Shown here: piece by piece, positions 1 to 13,390 of the stretch | Layout of the letters: every line of letters begins with the position of its first letter | How positions within the stretch are numbered: the stretch's first letter is position 1 | DNA from: Drosophila persimilis | Taxonomy: Eukaryota > Arthropoda > Insecta > Diptera > Drosophilidae | Direction of reading: 5' to 3' | Length of the DNA stretch: 64,000 nucleotides | NCBI RefSeq assembly: GCF_003286085.1 | Contig: NW_020825331.1 | Span: 558,001-622,000, forward strand | Notes under the pieces: model-generated | The model's input: the letters and a program-made list of their open reading frames with translations, nothing else | The model's database searches: none | Told to the model about the DNA's origin: nothing | Position numbers and translations under genes: made by a program

Positions 1-162
1 GTTAACAGATGCCGGTAAGCACCTGGCGGCGGTAACACCCTGTTAACAGAGAGCGGTAAGTACCTGGTGGCGGTAACAGCCTGTTAACGGAGAGCTGCAG
101 CGAGTAGCAGTAACAGGCTGTTACTGGAGATCTGCAACCTGCAGCGGTAACAGCCTGTTAAG
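1..162. repeat. Minisatellite with 41/37-bp units, cut by the window edge
   Basis: Units begin with GTTAACAG or a close variant at 1, 42, 83, 120 and 157, giving spacings of 41, 41, 37 and 37 bp. Each unit also carries a GGTAACA(G/C)CCT or AGTAACAGGCT block next to the following GTTAAC. The first two units are most alike and the later ones have diverged. The array probably continues to the left of the window. No coding frame spans it. The unit boundaries are seen directly; any function is unknown. Confidence 0.8.
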
Positions 163-717
163 CCGGAACAGCTACACAAAATTGCATGTTCTAAGGGACT
201 AGGAACCTTGCACCTTGCTGACCAGTGTAATATGTTATCACCCATGTCTGGCATATGTCTCATGCTGCAAACATCACCCCTCTTCGGTGGCGGGGGTCCT
301 GCTATGAAAAGTACAGCAATTGACATGCTCAGAGCCCATCGGTCGTCGGCCTATCGTCCGGTGTGTGAGGAGTTTGTCCAAATCACCGAGTTTAACAAAT
401 TAAATGACTTCTAGTGCGTACATTGTTTTGACACGGATGTGCCCCCAGCTCCACCGCCCTCCCCGCACCCAGAGAGCATGGAGTCACGGGAGTTTGGGCA
501 GCGTCTGGACTATGCCAAATTGCTGTTGATTGCTCGACACTCAGGAAAGCCGTGTGGATGGCAGGGACAGGGTCAGGGCTCACCTGCAATGTGAGGCATT
601 TGACAGGGCCCCCACCTCGACCACTGCAGGGCAGGGGAACAGGGGCCGGAGCAGGGCCAGGGGTAGGGTGCAGCACGTAGGAAGCTGGATGAAGGTTTGC
701 TGCTGGCAGGGCTGTTG

Positions 718-753
718 GTACCCGTACCCGTACCCGTACCCGTACCCGTACCC
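718..753. repeat. (GTACCC)6 hexamer microsatellite
   Basis: Six perfect GTACCC units, flanked by GGTAAC on the right. Because 6 is a multiple of 3, frames through it read as repeating dipeptides, which creates spurious open frames on both strands. Confidence 0.9.
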
Positions 754-2332
754 GGTAACTGCACTTTCCATGACGCGTTGTCAACTGCAGTCAACATTTT
801 GGTTTTGCAACGGTTTTTGGTTTGCGTCTGCCTCGGGCCATACACCAACACCAACAAAGGGAATATTAATATTCACAAAAAAAAAACAAAACGAAACTAT
901 TTATGCCGCACCATAGCCCAGCCCTCATCCGTAGCTCCCATCTGGTCCGTTGGACCACCCAAAATAATCATTTTTGCGCCGCCTTTGATACATTTCATAC
1001 ATTTTTATGGGCCGCACCCGCACCCGTTTTTGTCTTGCGCCGATCTCCGCGATCTCCGCGATCTCTGACGATCTACGCTCTCTTTAATGTCTTTATAAAT
1101 ACACAAAAACGCCCAAACGAAAAATATGAGAAATGATCTCTGCTCGGATCCGATCCCATCCCATACCCAGAACACCATTTGTCGTCCTCCTGTCGTCTTA
1201 TTTTGTTTATGTTTATGGCAATTAAATTTCATTCAACAACGGGAATACACAAAAACTGCACTTGATCGTCGTCATATAAGGGGGATATATAGTGTGGTAG
1301 GTAGAAAATTGTTTATGCCTTGTTTGGTCCCAACCGATGGACCATAAAAAACTGTGTGCCACAGCGCGGGGGAAGTCGCAGTGGCCGAAGGTGCCCTGGA
1401 GGAGAGAAGATTGGGGGAAGAGATGCCGCAATTATTTTAATCGAACATATGCATAGATCTTGAAGGGAATTTAGATCGCGTTTATAATACTTTGACCTTT
1501 TTTGGAGCCACTCTGACTCCTAATTCGTGAGGGCCTTAATCAGATATACAGAAATATTTATTGTCTTGTTAGCTGCGAGAACTTTCGTTGAATTCCACCT
1601 ATCACAAATTCACTTTCCTTTCATTTCATTCTTGAAAAAAAGGTGAACTCTCGCTCAAGCATTCACCGCGAATATTGCACATCAATTTGTGGATTCGATG
1701 CGGTATATGTGTGTAAAAAGACAAAAAATGGGTAGATGTGTATGTGGATATGTAGACGGTGGATGGCCGAGCCGCCAAAACTATTTTCGTAGTCACACCC
1801 GCGTGTGGGTATCGGAGGCGCCACCCACATAGAGATGGCTTGTACTAGGGGGTGGAGCCAGCCAAGGAGGAATGCCAGGAGGCAACCGCAGTGTCAAACG
1901 GATTCTGTCTGCCGTCAGTTGAGTGAAGTCGGTTGGGGTTTGTTCTCACTTTTCGTCTCCGAGCTATCCTGAAGCGTTTCCTTGTCTTGGCTAGGCAAAT
2001 TTCATTGGATCCCGTTGGCCCACACACACACATACATATGTGTGGCTGTGTGCGGGGGGAGTGTATGGCATTTGAGTCGTCTTTGACGCTCCTTTTGCCG
2101 CCTTTGATGATACGTACATACATACGGACAGGAAAAAAGGATAAAAATTGAATTTCATTTCGTTTTTTCTCCGTTCACTTTTTATGGCTCAACTTTGAGC
2201 GGCTTCGTACTTCCACTCAAGTGTCCTCCCCCACTCAACTCGGAGTGGAGTCCGGCACTCCATTCGAGCTCTCACTCGTTGTGCCACTTTGTCTTCACTG
2301 TAATGCGCCGTTGCAGGCTCTCAATTAGCAAA

Positions 2333-2412
2333 TTAAGCACTCACTCGCACTCACGCAAACACTCACTCGCACACTCACTCGCACAGAGGCACTCACTCGC
2401 AGAGTTGCACTC
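2333..2412. repeat. Imperfect CACTCACTCG repeat
   Basis: Repeated CACTCACTCGCA blocks with small insertions, for example GCAAACA and GAGG. This is tandem simple sequence with no gene. Confidence 0.75.
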
Positions 2413-3291
2413 GTGTGCTCGTGTTCGTTTACGTGCCCCAAGCAAGGGTTGAACCGTGCTGGGGCTCTCGCTCTCGTTGGCTCTCGCCATTGTGTTGCTC
2501 CACTCAAAAATTAGTTGAGTCGCCCCAAACGGCGACCCCGCCCCCACCAGATGCAGGCCATTGCAATCACCTCTGTCTGTGTGTGTCTCGTGCAGGAGTG
2601 TGCGTGCGTGGGAGGATACGTGCGGTCAGCTTTTTTTTTGGGGCTTTTCTATTACGTTTTTAATGTGCAAGTTTTTGTTCCTTATTGAGGAAAATCGAAC
2701 TGTTTGCGGTTTATTTGCCAGAAGAACGATCCTTTGTGGAATCTATCTAAATCTCTGCAAAGAAAACTATCAGACATCGTTATTCGTAGTTTTTCAAAAG
2801 CGAAACAGAATACATCAGTTATGGGAGAATGTCTGAAGTCAGATCGGCATCGTCATAAGTCGTAACCTATAGGGAAATTCTCAACGGCTAAGCGCAAGAT
2901 CAATTTAAGACAGTATAAAAAGCCAGCCAACCAAAGAAATATGCACATATTCCTATCAATTAGAATTGCCTCCACAAAATCCCTGTGATTCCCTTTTTTC
3001 TTATGTCCCTTACAAAACTCTACATCCTATTTGATTCTTTCACACGAAATATATATATATTGTTTGCCCAAATGTTCTTCTAAAGCGGACGTTGCTGCTT
3101 CTATACCAACCCAAAAATTTGTTGCTTTTCTCACTTGAGTAATTCAGTCTGTCTGCCCTCCGCCATCACATGTGTATGTATATTTTTGCGTCACTGATTT
3201 CATTATTCCCGTGTAAATTTCAGGGCTGCAGTTGGCCTAATCACACGCACCTTCAACCACCTTGCCCAACCAACGTATGGGCTTTTTGCCC

Positions 3292-3349
3292 CACCACCAA
3301 CAACAACAACAACAACGACCAACAACAACAACAACGACCAACAACAACA
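3292..3349. repeat. CAA-rich imperfect trinucleotide repeat
   Basis: Runs of CAA interrupted twice by CGAC. It is common fly simple sequence. Frames through it read as poly-Asn, poly-Gln or poly-Thr and are not taken as genes. Confidence 0.85.
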
Positions 3350-3656
3350 TTTTGCGGTGTCTGTGCCTGTGTTCCGGTGTTCCTGTGAAGGGAAGGGGTC
3401 CCAGATATTTGTGTGCAATTTTTAGTTAAATTATTTTTACACCCAAAATGCCAAACCAAAACACCCAACCCAACCCATGAGTAAAAACAGAAAAAAAAAG
3501 AAATAAAATGGGATATACATGAGGAAAACCTGAACACAAAATTCGATGCCATTTGAAATTTGTAGGGCCCATGAGATGCGTTGCATATGCAACACATTGG
3601 GTGGCTCCCTGTGGGGCTGTGCGGGTGGTTGCATTTTGCATTTTAGGGATCCCCTG

Positions 3657-3702
3657 GACACACACACACACACACACACAGACACACAGACACACACACA
3701 CA
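3657..3702. repeat. (CA)n microsatellite
   Basis: A CA dinucleotide run interrupted by two CAGA steps. A second, pure CA tract follows at 3841-3859. Confidence 0.9.
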
Positions 3703-6700
3703 AAGTGGCAAGTGCAGATTTGAAGTTATTATGAAAAACTAACCAACATTTTGTGGGTTTGAAGTTGTGTGGAATAATATTGGTAGACCCAAAAAGCCTT
3801 TGCTATGATTGTTGTTGCAAATACTTTTATTACCTATTCGCACACACACACACACACACGTATGTATATGTATGGGCAGGTGCAGGTGCCACAAAAGAGT
3901 GTGGCACATTCAGATTCGGGTGATGGAGGAGATGCCGGCCAATTGATGAATTGAATATAGAGTGCATGAACGAAACCTCTCAGGCTGGCAGCCAGGAAAT
4001 AATCAACCGGCTAAACTCTATTTCGGGAATGACAGATGAACAGATTTCCCCAGTGAGTGTGTCCAGTACGTGGCGCAGGTGTGGGTCCATTTAATTGAGA
4101 GCTTTTGTCTGCTGGGAATTCCTTTGATTCTTTAAGATGTCTCTAGAGGTTCTTTCGACTTTCTATTGTAAGGATTATGATGATCCTTCCTGAGCTATCA
4201 TTGAAATTCAATGCTCCCTTAAGAGCTCCCCAATAACTGTCATCTACGATGATGACCTCCCCCTACTGAAGACCGCAAGCAAGCGGCCAGTACTCAATCA
4301 CCAAGCAATTTTACAAATCTCGCAAAAAAAACGAAGAAAAAGCGACACCCGTTATAATTTGTAGAGACCCCCAACCGGGGAAACAAACAACAGGACCAGG
4401 CAAAAAGGAAGGTGCAAGAAACAAAAAAATGTTGTGTGTAAAAACCGCCAAACACACACGCAAACAAAAACAAGGTCCAAACAAATGCAACAACCAGCGG
4501 AGAGGAACAACAATTGGCTGTTGCTTGTTGGCTGTCGGCTGTTGGCTGTTGCCGTTGTGTTGCATTGTGGGTAGGAAAAATTACGAAACCAAAAATCAGC
4601 AACCAAATATGTGGTTGCCACCAACAAAAGGCCCAAAACAGAGAATACATATCCCCAAGAGCCCCATGGCGAGTGGTTTGGGCGTGCTTTTTGGGAGGTG
4701 GAAGGGGATGGGCAGCAGGTGAGTTGTTTGGTGGTCAATTTTTTTCAACTCTCTCGATCTCCCTCCCTCCCTGGCTGTCTCTCTGTCTGTTCAGTGTCAA
4801 AGAAGCAAAAAAGAGCTGTGCAAAGGGAGAGAGAGAGAGAGAGAGTGAAACGATTGCAATGCAACTTTGGGGCAAGGACAATGCAACAATCCGCAGCAAA
4901 GCCCACGTGTGGACATCGGTCTCCGCTCCACACCCAATTTGTTGCTGCAATAATAAACATGGGAGAACACGCGTGTCCAGCACTCCCCGGTTCCGTGCCA
5001 GCCGCTTCACTTTTTGTGATACCCTGAACGAGCAGAACACAGAGGCAAGCTCAGCAGCCCCAACACCAGATTTACGAATGCACTTTGACTTTAGGAGCTC
5101 AACACTTTACTAAACAATGAAGAAAAAGACACATTTCTTGTCTAATATTTCTACGAAAATATGTAAATACATAAAGAATCGGAGAATCGACGGTATCCCT
5201 CAGTCGTCACACCCAACGACAGCGCTACCACTTATTTTACACATTCTTTTTTCTGCGAGACCAATAACAACAATTACGCAGTGGGCTGCCCCATTCAAGC
5301 GCCCCATTTTTCCCCGCCTTTATACGCATACGTATACGAGTCCCGGGTACACCATGACGTTGCACTGCGGGCTGTAAGGTGCGTGAGATGGAGCGACAGG
5401 GTATGGGGGAAGAAGGGGGAGATTGGGTCGTCTGACAGCTGTACAAACGCAGACCGACAAACAGGGCTGATCGGCGGGACCTGGCAGGACGCGTTTGGTC
5501 AGTTGGCTGGTTTCCGCTGCACACGTGGCGTATGCGTAATAAGCGCCATGCGAAAAGCGAAAAGCGAAAAATGGGGGAAAAAAATCAATAAAAAGCACAA
5601 CAAAAAGGGCAAAAGACAAGCAAACAAAAGTGCAAGCCCATGGTGGGGTCCGTCTTGTGCCACAGCCCCCACACACAGAGAAAAAGAGAGGGCGACTGGG
5701 AGTCCTTCCCAGGAACAGCCATTGCAGTCAAACTTGTTGACAATCACGTTTGCCGCGACTCGACGCATCGCGACGCGGCATGCAAAGGCCTGCCTCCTGG
5801 GCCATTACTCCCACACATCGCATCGGCCCAGGTTCTTTTGCATTTTGCTTCTTTTTGGGGTTTTGCATTTTGAGGCCAACATTGAGGCCACGAACTGCGG
5901 AATGGACAGGGCAATGGTAACATGGTGCCTCCTCCTCATCCTTTGACACGGAGCTGCCCCTCCTCCCCCTCCTGTTGCTGATGGCTGTTGTGGATTTTTT
6001 ATTTTCGGCCTTGTTGGCTCGGCTGGTGTGTAAATTTATGACGCTGGTTAAGTAGTTGCAGCCAGATACCCTCGTTCGGTAGTGCAACGGGTATCCCAGG
6101 AGCAGCAGCGGTGATATATAATGGTGAACTCGTAATTAAACTGTTTGATTAGGTTTTCCACTGCCACAAAGTGTAATTTGTAATAAATATTGCTTCTTAG
6201 AATGAAAATCTACTTTCAGTGTTGAGCAACGGATTCAATTATCGAAAAATTATCGACACTCAATTTATTCCAATATTTTGCACAACAATTGATTTAAAGA
6301 CCTTTGATTCATATTATTTTGAAATGTATTTCAATAAATTGATTTTGAAAGTAGCTTAAGAAACGAATTAAATGATTCTGAAAGACAATAATCGCAGCAC
6401 TTGCGCTTCCGTTCACATGCGAATGGTCAAAGTATGGTCTAAACGAAGAACAGCTGATTGAATGCCGCCAAAAAAGTTTATTTGGGCAAATGATCCATAT
6501 TCAATGTGTTCAAAGAATCATAAAATCTGCTGCCAATAGGAATTGCACCGAATCTTGGAATGGTAGAACCATTTAGAGCCGCTGCAGCGTTTAAGGTGGC
6601 TTCTAGTCGGCTTGGACCGCACTTCAAGAGGGGCACAACCTCCAGCCGCTTTACAGGTCATCAGTCAGTCGTGCCCTACGACCTTCCTGCTGCTTCTGTC

Positions 6701-9379
6701 CTTCGGCTCTTCGGCGTGTGGGAGTTTCTCTGGTTACGCACTGCCTGTTTGCCAATTTTTCAACAGCTTGTTAACATTTTGTCGCCCATCAATGGGAAAT
6801 GCAACGAACTGGACACGGACAACCCATGCCACAGCCACTGCCACACGCCACACAGAGGGCAGGGCGCACAAAAGGAGCGTAACCTATTTTGACAGGCTCA
6901 CGCAAGGAGGAGGAGAAGGAGCATGGGTCAGAGGAGTAGGAGGATCTGGACAAGGCTCAGGAGGATTAACAGGAGCACGGATTGAAGGCCACTTGGAGTT
7001 GGAGTTGGAGCTGGAGGCAAAGAAAACGCGTTAATGAAGTGTTGCTGGAGAGCTCATTATGCATTTTGCTCACGTTTTTAATTTTTAATTGCATTTTCTT
7101 TGTATTCGTGTGTGTGTGTGTGTATGTCCTGGTTTCGGTCCTTTCATTAAACGACACCGCACGACGGCAAACGATTAAAATGACCGCCGAGCAGCAAATC
7201 GAATTAATTTTTGTAACGTGCAAATGTCCGGCCAGCAAAAGTTTTCGCCCCCAGGCTCCAGCGTCCATGGGAGTAGCCCGTGGGCGGCCCAGGGGTGGGG
7301 GGCGGGGGAGAATCATCCGATGCATTAAATCCTTTCTGCCACACGACACATTTAAGTTGCTGATTAAGCTCGGCCTCTGACTCTGACTCCGCCTCCGCTC
7401 CACTCCACTCATTATGTACTCCACCAGGGCATTTCCGTATATTATGTACTTAAGCACATAAAGATGTAATGACCTGTATGCCGTACATTCGAAAGAGACA
7501 CACAGCGATGGTAAAAATAAGAAAAACGAGACAGAAACAGAAGCAGAAACAGATAAAGAGGTAAAGGGGTAGAGGGAGGTGTGACACCTGGCCGATGGCC
7601 GCAGAAACCAGCAACCCGGCAGGCAAAAGGATGTCCACGTTCGGCTTAATAAACTACAAGGCACACAGAGGCTGTTTTTAACTAGCTTTAATTGAAAAAA
7701 ATTAAAGAAAAGGAGTCAAGGACCCAGATCAGAAACACTTTAAATGGAAAATGGAGCAACAGGAGAAGCAGAAGCGTTGCAGCCAAGAAGCGGCAAAAGT
7801 GGAGAGGGATTTCAATAGGATTTAGTTATAGAACCCATGGGTAAAACGCTTAACGATCCGCCAGATCATCAACAATATGAACCGAATCAGGAGCAGCAGC
7901 AGCAACAACTACAAGTGCAACGACATCCATCGAAACATCCACAACAACATCCACTACAGCATCCACGACATTGACATCGACAGCAGCAGGAGCAGCAACA
8001 TGAGGTCCGCTCATATTTTTTAATGAATATTGAGGATTAAAGGAATTCTGCAGGATTTTCATTGAATTATGCATTTTGTTGCTGTTGTTGCTGGTCGGAC
8101 GGCTCCACCCACTCGCAACCAATCACAACCTCAGCCCGCACTGGCCCCGGGGGCAGTGCAGCCATGCCTCTTCCTGGCTGCGGTTTCTGCTGGGGAGCAA
8201 CCGACCAGGAACATATATCCCATATATTTCTTTGTCGCACGCGATGATTTATTAAGTCATTAGCACTTGTGCGGCTGTTGCTGCTGCTGCTGCTGGTAGT
8301 CCGCCCCCTATCCTGGTTTCCTCTCGCTGGCCAGGATGCAACCAGGATGCGGACACACACGCATACAGCAGAGAACGTCGGGCAGACACCGCCCCCTCAT
8401 CATGCAACTTGTAATTCTTATTAATTGTGTGCGCTGTTGTTGCATGTCCCCTCGCCACCCACCAAACACATACGAATACACTACATACATATATGCACAT
8501 GTATAGGTATTTAATTTTCAGGGATTTTGCTGGTGTTGGTGCAATGGCGGCCAGGACATTAATGCATTGGATTCAGGACATAGCATTAACTCTTTCAGTT
8601 TGCGCATTTTTAAATAGAACACCAGATTGCAGGTTGCCTGAATATTTAATGCTGCACGGAGTGCGGAATACGGAATCCTGTGGAGGCAGCAGCAAAAGAT
8701 ATCGACAGGCGATGGGTAGAATCGAAAGGTTTTCGTTCTTTGGTTGGAGAAACAAGCGAAATCGGAATGGGAAGGCATATGGAAATCCACGAATGATTTC
8801 GAATAACTTTAAGTCTTTAAGAGACAATTCCAGTAGGAAATTCGGATCGAAATAAGTTGAATACACTTGAAAGGATTTACTTATTCAAAACTATGGTAAA
8901 TAAATTCTCATTCTCATATTATTTGATTGATATTCAGAGAGTCTGTAATGAAAGATTTCAATGTGCGAACTTGTTTTCAGATTAACATGGAGATACCTTT
9001 AGAAACGGAATAAAGATTCTATTGGATTGGATTGGATTCAAGATGGCATCTCTTGTTCACCTTTCCATCAACTCTCCAATGCAGCACTGCAAAGGTCCCT
9101 GTGACAACGCGTCGTATACTCAATATTCAATAGCCATGCCATGGAATGTCCATTGCGAAGTGCGAGTGCGAGAGTATATCAAATAAAGGACACACTGTTG
9201 GACGTTGGATGTTGGAGAATTTCACTGCAAATTGAAGTTGTCACTGCAGCGGCCTTTCACTCAATTCATCCAACTCGACCGCAGATCGAACAACTTTAAG
9301 CCAATTTGTGTGTGAGACGTTAAAGAATTGTATGGCTCCTGTTTGGCCGCCATCTCCTTTCCTCTTACTTCATCTCCTT

Positions 9380-9402
9380 GCTGCTGCTGCTGCTGCTGCT
9401 GC
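9380..9402. repeat. (CTG)n trinucleotide run
   Basis: A perfect CTG/CAG tract inside a GA/CT-rich block. It gives poly-Leu, poly-Cys or poly-Ala in spurious frames. Confidence 0.85.
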
Positions 9403-9586
9403 ACCAGCGTTCAGGGAAGGGAAGGGACAGGGGAAGGGAGTGGTAATGAGAAGGAAGAGGAGAGTGGGAGAATGTCAGAAATGCGTGTGAAAAATAAACG
9501 AGATTTTCGCAACGCGCTTTTGATATTTTTGCATGACAGAAGCCAAATGAGAAAATGCGATTTTCCGCATTGCTCCGGCCAATGAC

Positions 9587-9886
9587 ATGGACATGGCGGT
9601 AGCAATGGCAGTGGCAGTCGCAGCGGCAGCGGCAGCGGCATGGGGAACGGAGCACGGCGAAACGGTCGGTGGCAGTGGCGATGGCGGTGGCGATGCCGAT
9701 GCCGATGGCAGCAATGTCAGTGGAAGCAATGGAAGCCACCAGGATGCTGTCCAAAGGCCTACCAACTTAATGTGCTGGCATTTCCTGGCACACAAACACA
9801 CAAAGAGAGACAGAAACACACACAGAGAACAGAAAGCAGCAGAGACGTAGAGACGTAGAGAGAGCACACATACAGAGGAGGCATAT

Positions 9887-9920
<34 letters not shown>
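9587..9920. promoter_or_regulatory. Possible Polycomb-response-like block: ATGGC motifs plus GA tract
   Basis: ATGGC (reverse complement GCCAT, the core bound by Pho in flies) recurs near 9593, 9604, 9680 and 9705. About 190 bp later there is a perfect (AG)16 tract at 9889-9920, which would bind GAGA factor. Pho and GAGA-factor motif pairing is a known feature of Polycomb response elements. Here the ATGGC copies sit in a GGCAGT/GGCGAT simple repeat, so the clustering may be a by-product of low complexity. Confidence 0.2.
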
Positions 9921-9923
<3 letters not shown>

Positions 9924-11448
9924 GAGATGCAGCGAGACAGACGCACAATAATTTTTACAATTTGCAGCAATGCGTTTTTAATTTAAATCGATAAAAGTTG
10001 CATTCGCACAAAAACAACACAAAAACCCAGACGAAGACAACAACAATCGCACACAGTGCACAATATAATTGCAAGCAACCCTCATCTATAAAGAGACTCA
10101 GCCGTATATCACAATCCCATCACGAACCGAACCCCCAACCAATCTCCTCCACTCTGGTGTTTGCCATTAAATGGTCGGAAAATTTGTAATTATGACAAAA
10201 AACAAATGTGGAATAGAAATACGGAGAGACTACAATGCATTTTAGAGCTTTATCAGAGGCTAATGAAAGTGCTACAAAAACGTGTTGATTGGAAACAATA
10301 TTATCTCAATAAACCCACAGTTCCACACGAAAATCTTCACAGAAAAAGAACACAGCTTATTCGTAATTTTTGCACTAGAATAAATATCAAATTGATACAT
10401 TTAAATATGGGTTTCCATTCAAATTATATTTGAAATTCGCAATTTTAAGCACTTTACTTCCAATTGGACTTGCATCAAAGAACACTAGATAAAATAGTTG
10501 ACATATGACACAAAACCGAGGCATTTTATGTTGAAATTTGTATTAAATCATTATTATAGCCAAATCACACACATATGTATGCCAGCTCGAATGATCAACA
10601 TATACAGAAAGCTATTACTCAGTTTGGAATTTCGAAAAAGCATCCACAAATTTATCTAAAACATTTCCCATCGGACCTACTGCATTATTTTTTGTATTAT
10701 TTTTTTTTTTTTTTTTTGATTGACGAATGCCAGGCGGAATGCGAACATTTTTTGATTTCCATGGGACTTCATTTTATTTCACTTCAAGCCATTTCGAATC
10801 CACGACAAACATTTAACACTTCGGTGATAATCATACAAAATTATAATTCATAGCATAATAAATGCAAATGAAATTCATTCAGAACCAATAAATGTTGGAC
10901 TTTGTGCAGTATAAAATTTTGTTAACTTTTTGCCACCCAAAAAACGCATATAATTTTAACATATTAAAATAAATCATTAAGTGTACACAAAAGCTTTTGC
11001 CGGCACACAAAAAGTGGCAGCCAAAACTCTCAAATTGGCCAATCAGCGGCAGTGGCAGCAAATGCAGCAACAACAACAACAAAAACTAAACATTTCGCAA
11101 TAAATTATAGAAATTAAATTAAATACATATTATAAAATGAAACGTTCAACTGTCGCATTGCATTAGGCCGTGGCAAAAATATATACATACATATGCAAAT
11201 ACATGCAAAAAAAAAAAATAGATGAATATATGGAAAAACAGAGACAACAATGAGGGAAAACAGGAAAACAACATTTCTGCAGTTAACAAAAAAAAAGTAT
11301 AAAGTGAAAAAGGGAAAAATAATAATTTCATTGCCTACTTTTCAGCGGAGGCTGCAAAAATTTTGCATTTTTTTGTTGCTTTTGCTGTTGCTGTTGCCAT
11401 TGCAATTTGTTTTGTTTGTGATTTGACTGCCAGGCCGCATACACACAT

Positions 11449-11451
<3 letters not shown>

Positions 11452-11479
<28 letters not shown>
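11452..11479. repeat. (CA)14 microsatellite
   Basis: A perfect CA run followed by a GA-rich tail. No gene. Confidence 0.9.
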
Positions 11480-11483
<4 letters not shown>

Positions 11484-13390
11484 GAGAGAGAGATACATCT
11501 GCAAATACAGATCCAGATACATCCGTCTGACCCATCTGTCTGCGTGTGTTTATTTCATTTTATTATTTTTTCTCTTTTGCGGTCAACGAGTTGGTTGACC
11601 ACTTTCAAATACAGCCCACCGACCTTTCTCCACACCCATGCCCCTGCCCATGCTCACGTCCAACATCAGGCTCCAATCCACTCGCAATCGCAATCGCAAT
11701 CCCTCTCGCACTTGAGCTGTCGGCTCATCTGACTGACTGACTGGCGCGCCCTCACTGGCCTGGATCCATATCCGAATCTCTGTTGATTATGCACAATATT
11801 TGAAGTCTACTACTCTGTTTTTTTTGCCCCAAGTACTCTTGGTTGTGCCGATCGTTGACCCCCAATCTAAGGCTTACCGATGACCATGTTCCACTTGTGT
11901 TTATATCTACTGAATCGCTATCTGCAATGGAGAGTAAACTAGAAGTTTGATCAACCAACACAACTACTGCGGATAGATACTTCTTTGTATATACATATAC
12001 CAGAGAAATCTACGAAATGTCGGAGCAGATGGATGGATAAGCAAGCTGGATGATCGCATAGCACAGCTTGATCTCTACCACATTCAACTCCAATCTTCCC
12101 AATGAATGAACGCTATTCCCCATATTCCCCATAAGTATCGTCAAGTACTCTCCTCTGTGCCTTTCTATCCGACCCACTCCGTCTGAGTTCTGTTTGCATT
12201 TATACTCTGCTTTTTTTACGAACTGTTTTCAGTTGATTTAAAACGTTTAACACTCGTTGGAGAAGCTGCCCTTTTTCTGCTGTTGTTTTCGTATTTCCTC
12301 TGTCTCTTTTTTTTTAGTTGTTGGCCCGCTTGGTTAACCGTTGAATTATCAATTTCGCGGTTGAACTTGCGGTACATAAGTGCGGTTCACCAATGAGTTT
12401 TCCAAGGTATCATATTGTATACATATACACGTATACGTCTGTGTGTTTGTGTGTGCGGGTGAGCACCTGTACATATAGTTGTCCTATAATTGTTGTCTTT
12501 GTTTGCACACACATACACACAGACACAATCGCACTGACACTCTCGTAGCCCGAAATTAATACGTTAAATTTTAATTAATTACATTAAGTAAAAATGGTTC
12601 ACTGCAGGTTGCATTTTTGACATGTCAAGTGCTTCATTAAATGCTCTTCGAAACGCTTTCTCTCTGGCATTCGGCTATGCTTCTGTTTTTCTGCGAAATG
12701 CAATTATTCAATTCGTTCAATTAATGTTATTGTTAGCATTTCTTTAACCATTCAAGCATATATAAAATTGCTCTTACTAAAGTTTTTCTATATCTTATTT
12801 AGATGCGATTTTTTAGTGAATGAGTACTGGATAATTAAAACTGGATTGTTATAATTAAATACCAGATCAAAGAGCCTATCCCCTGAATTATTCTTAATTA
12901 TTGATTCACCTTTTCTTAGATGTTTTTCTGCGTTCATCCTAATCTAGAAAATAATATTCCATTTCCAATTCATTTGTTTGCGAGTTTATTTCCCCAATTG
13001 TTGCAATATGCCCAACAGATGTTCTCCCACCAATTTGTTGATAATTTGAAGATGCATATTTTTGGATTTACGGAGACTTTGTGCAGATGAATGTGAAGGA
13101 ATTCGCCATTGTCCCCAAGAGAAAAGATATATCACAAAGCTATAAAGATGGTTCAATCACCTTTGGGATAGATTTCTCATGCCAAAGTGATTCGAAAGAA
13201 TCGAATACGAGAACTATTAAGGAGCTTGAAGTGTATGCCAATTTCTAGATCTTCAACTTTGAATTTATTCCACTCCAAAGCATTATTTGAAGAACTTTGA
13301 GGATTGATTGGTAATCGCTCAAGTTGAACTCTTTCTCTCCCGGAATATACCCCCAAATGAACCCCAAAAAATGTAAGAAATTCCATCGGA

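Larger units (their letters stand above)
163..13390. other. Non-coding desert, left part, rich in microsatellites
   Basis: I see no exon here. Open frames of 60-230 codons occur on both strands, but they overlap each other and run through simple sequence such as (CA)n at 3657-3702 and 3841-3859, (GA)n at 4826-4845, (GT)n at 7108-7122, CAG/CAA-rich DNA at 7880-8000, CTG at 9380-9402, an 18-T run at 10700-10717 and (CA)n at 11452-11479. They lack GC-biased third positions and recognisable domains. The base pattern fits an intergenic or large intronic fly region. Confidence 0.7.

Noticed and set aside
1805..1830. Further CTCF-like words (GGCGCCACCC near 1,817; GGTGGCGCC near 19,647; AGTGGCGCC near 42,587)
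   Set aside because: They match only the GGCGCC half of the motif and lack the upstream CCAnnAG bases, so I do not call them.
10161..10433. 90-codon plus-strand frame with a plausible-looking composition
   Set aside because: AT-rich, no similarity to any family I know, no splice or promoter context. Likely chance.
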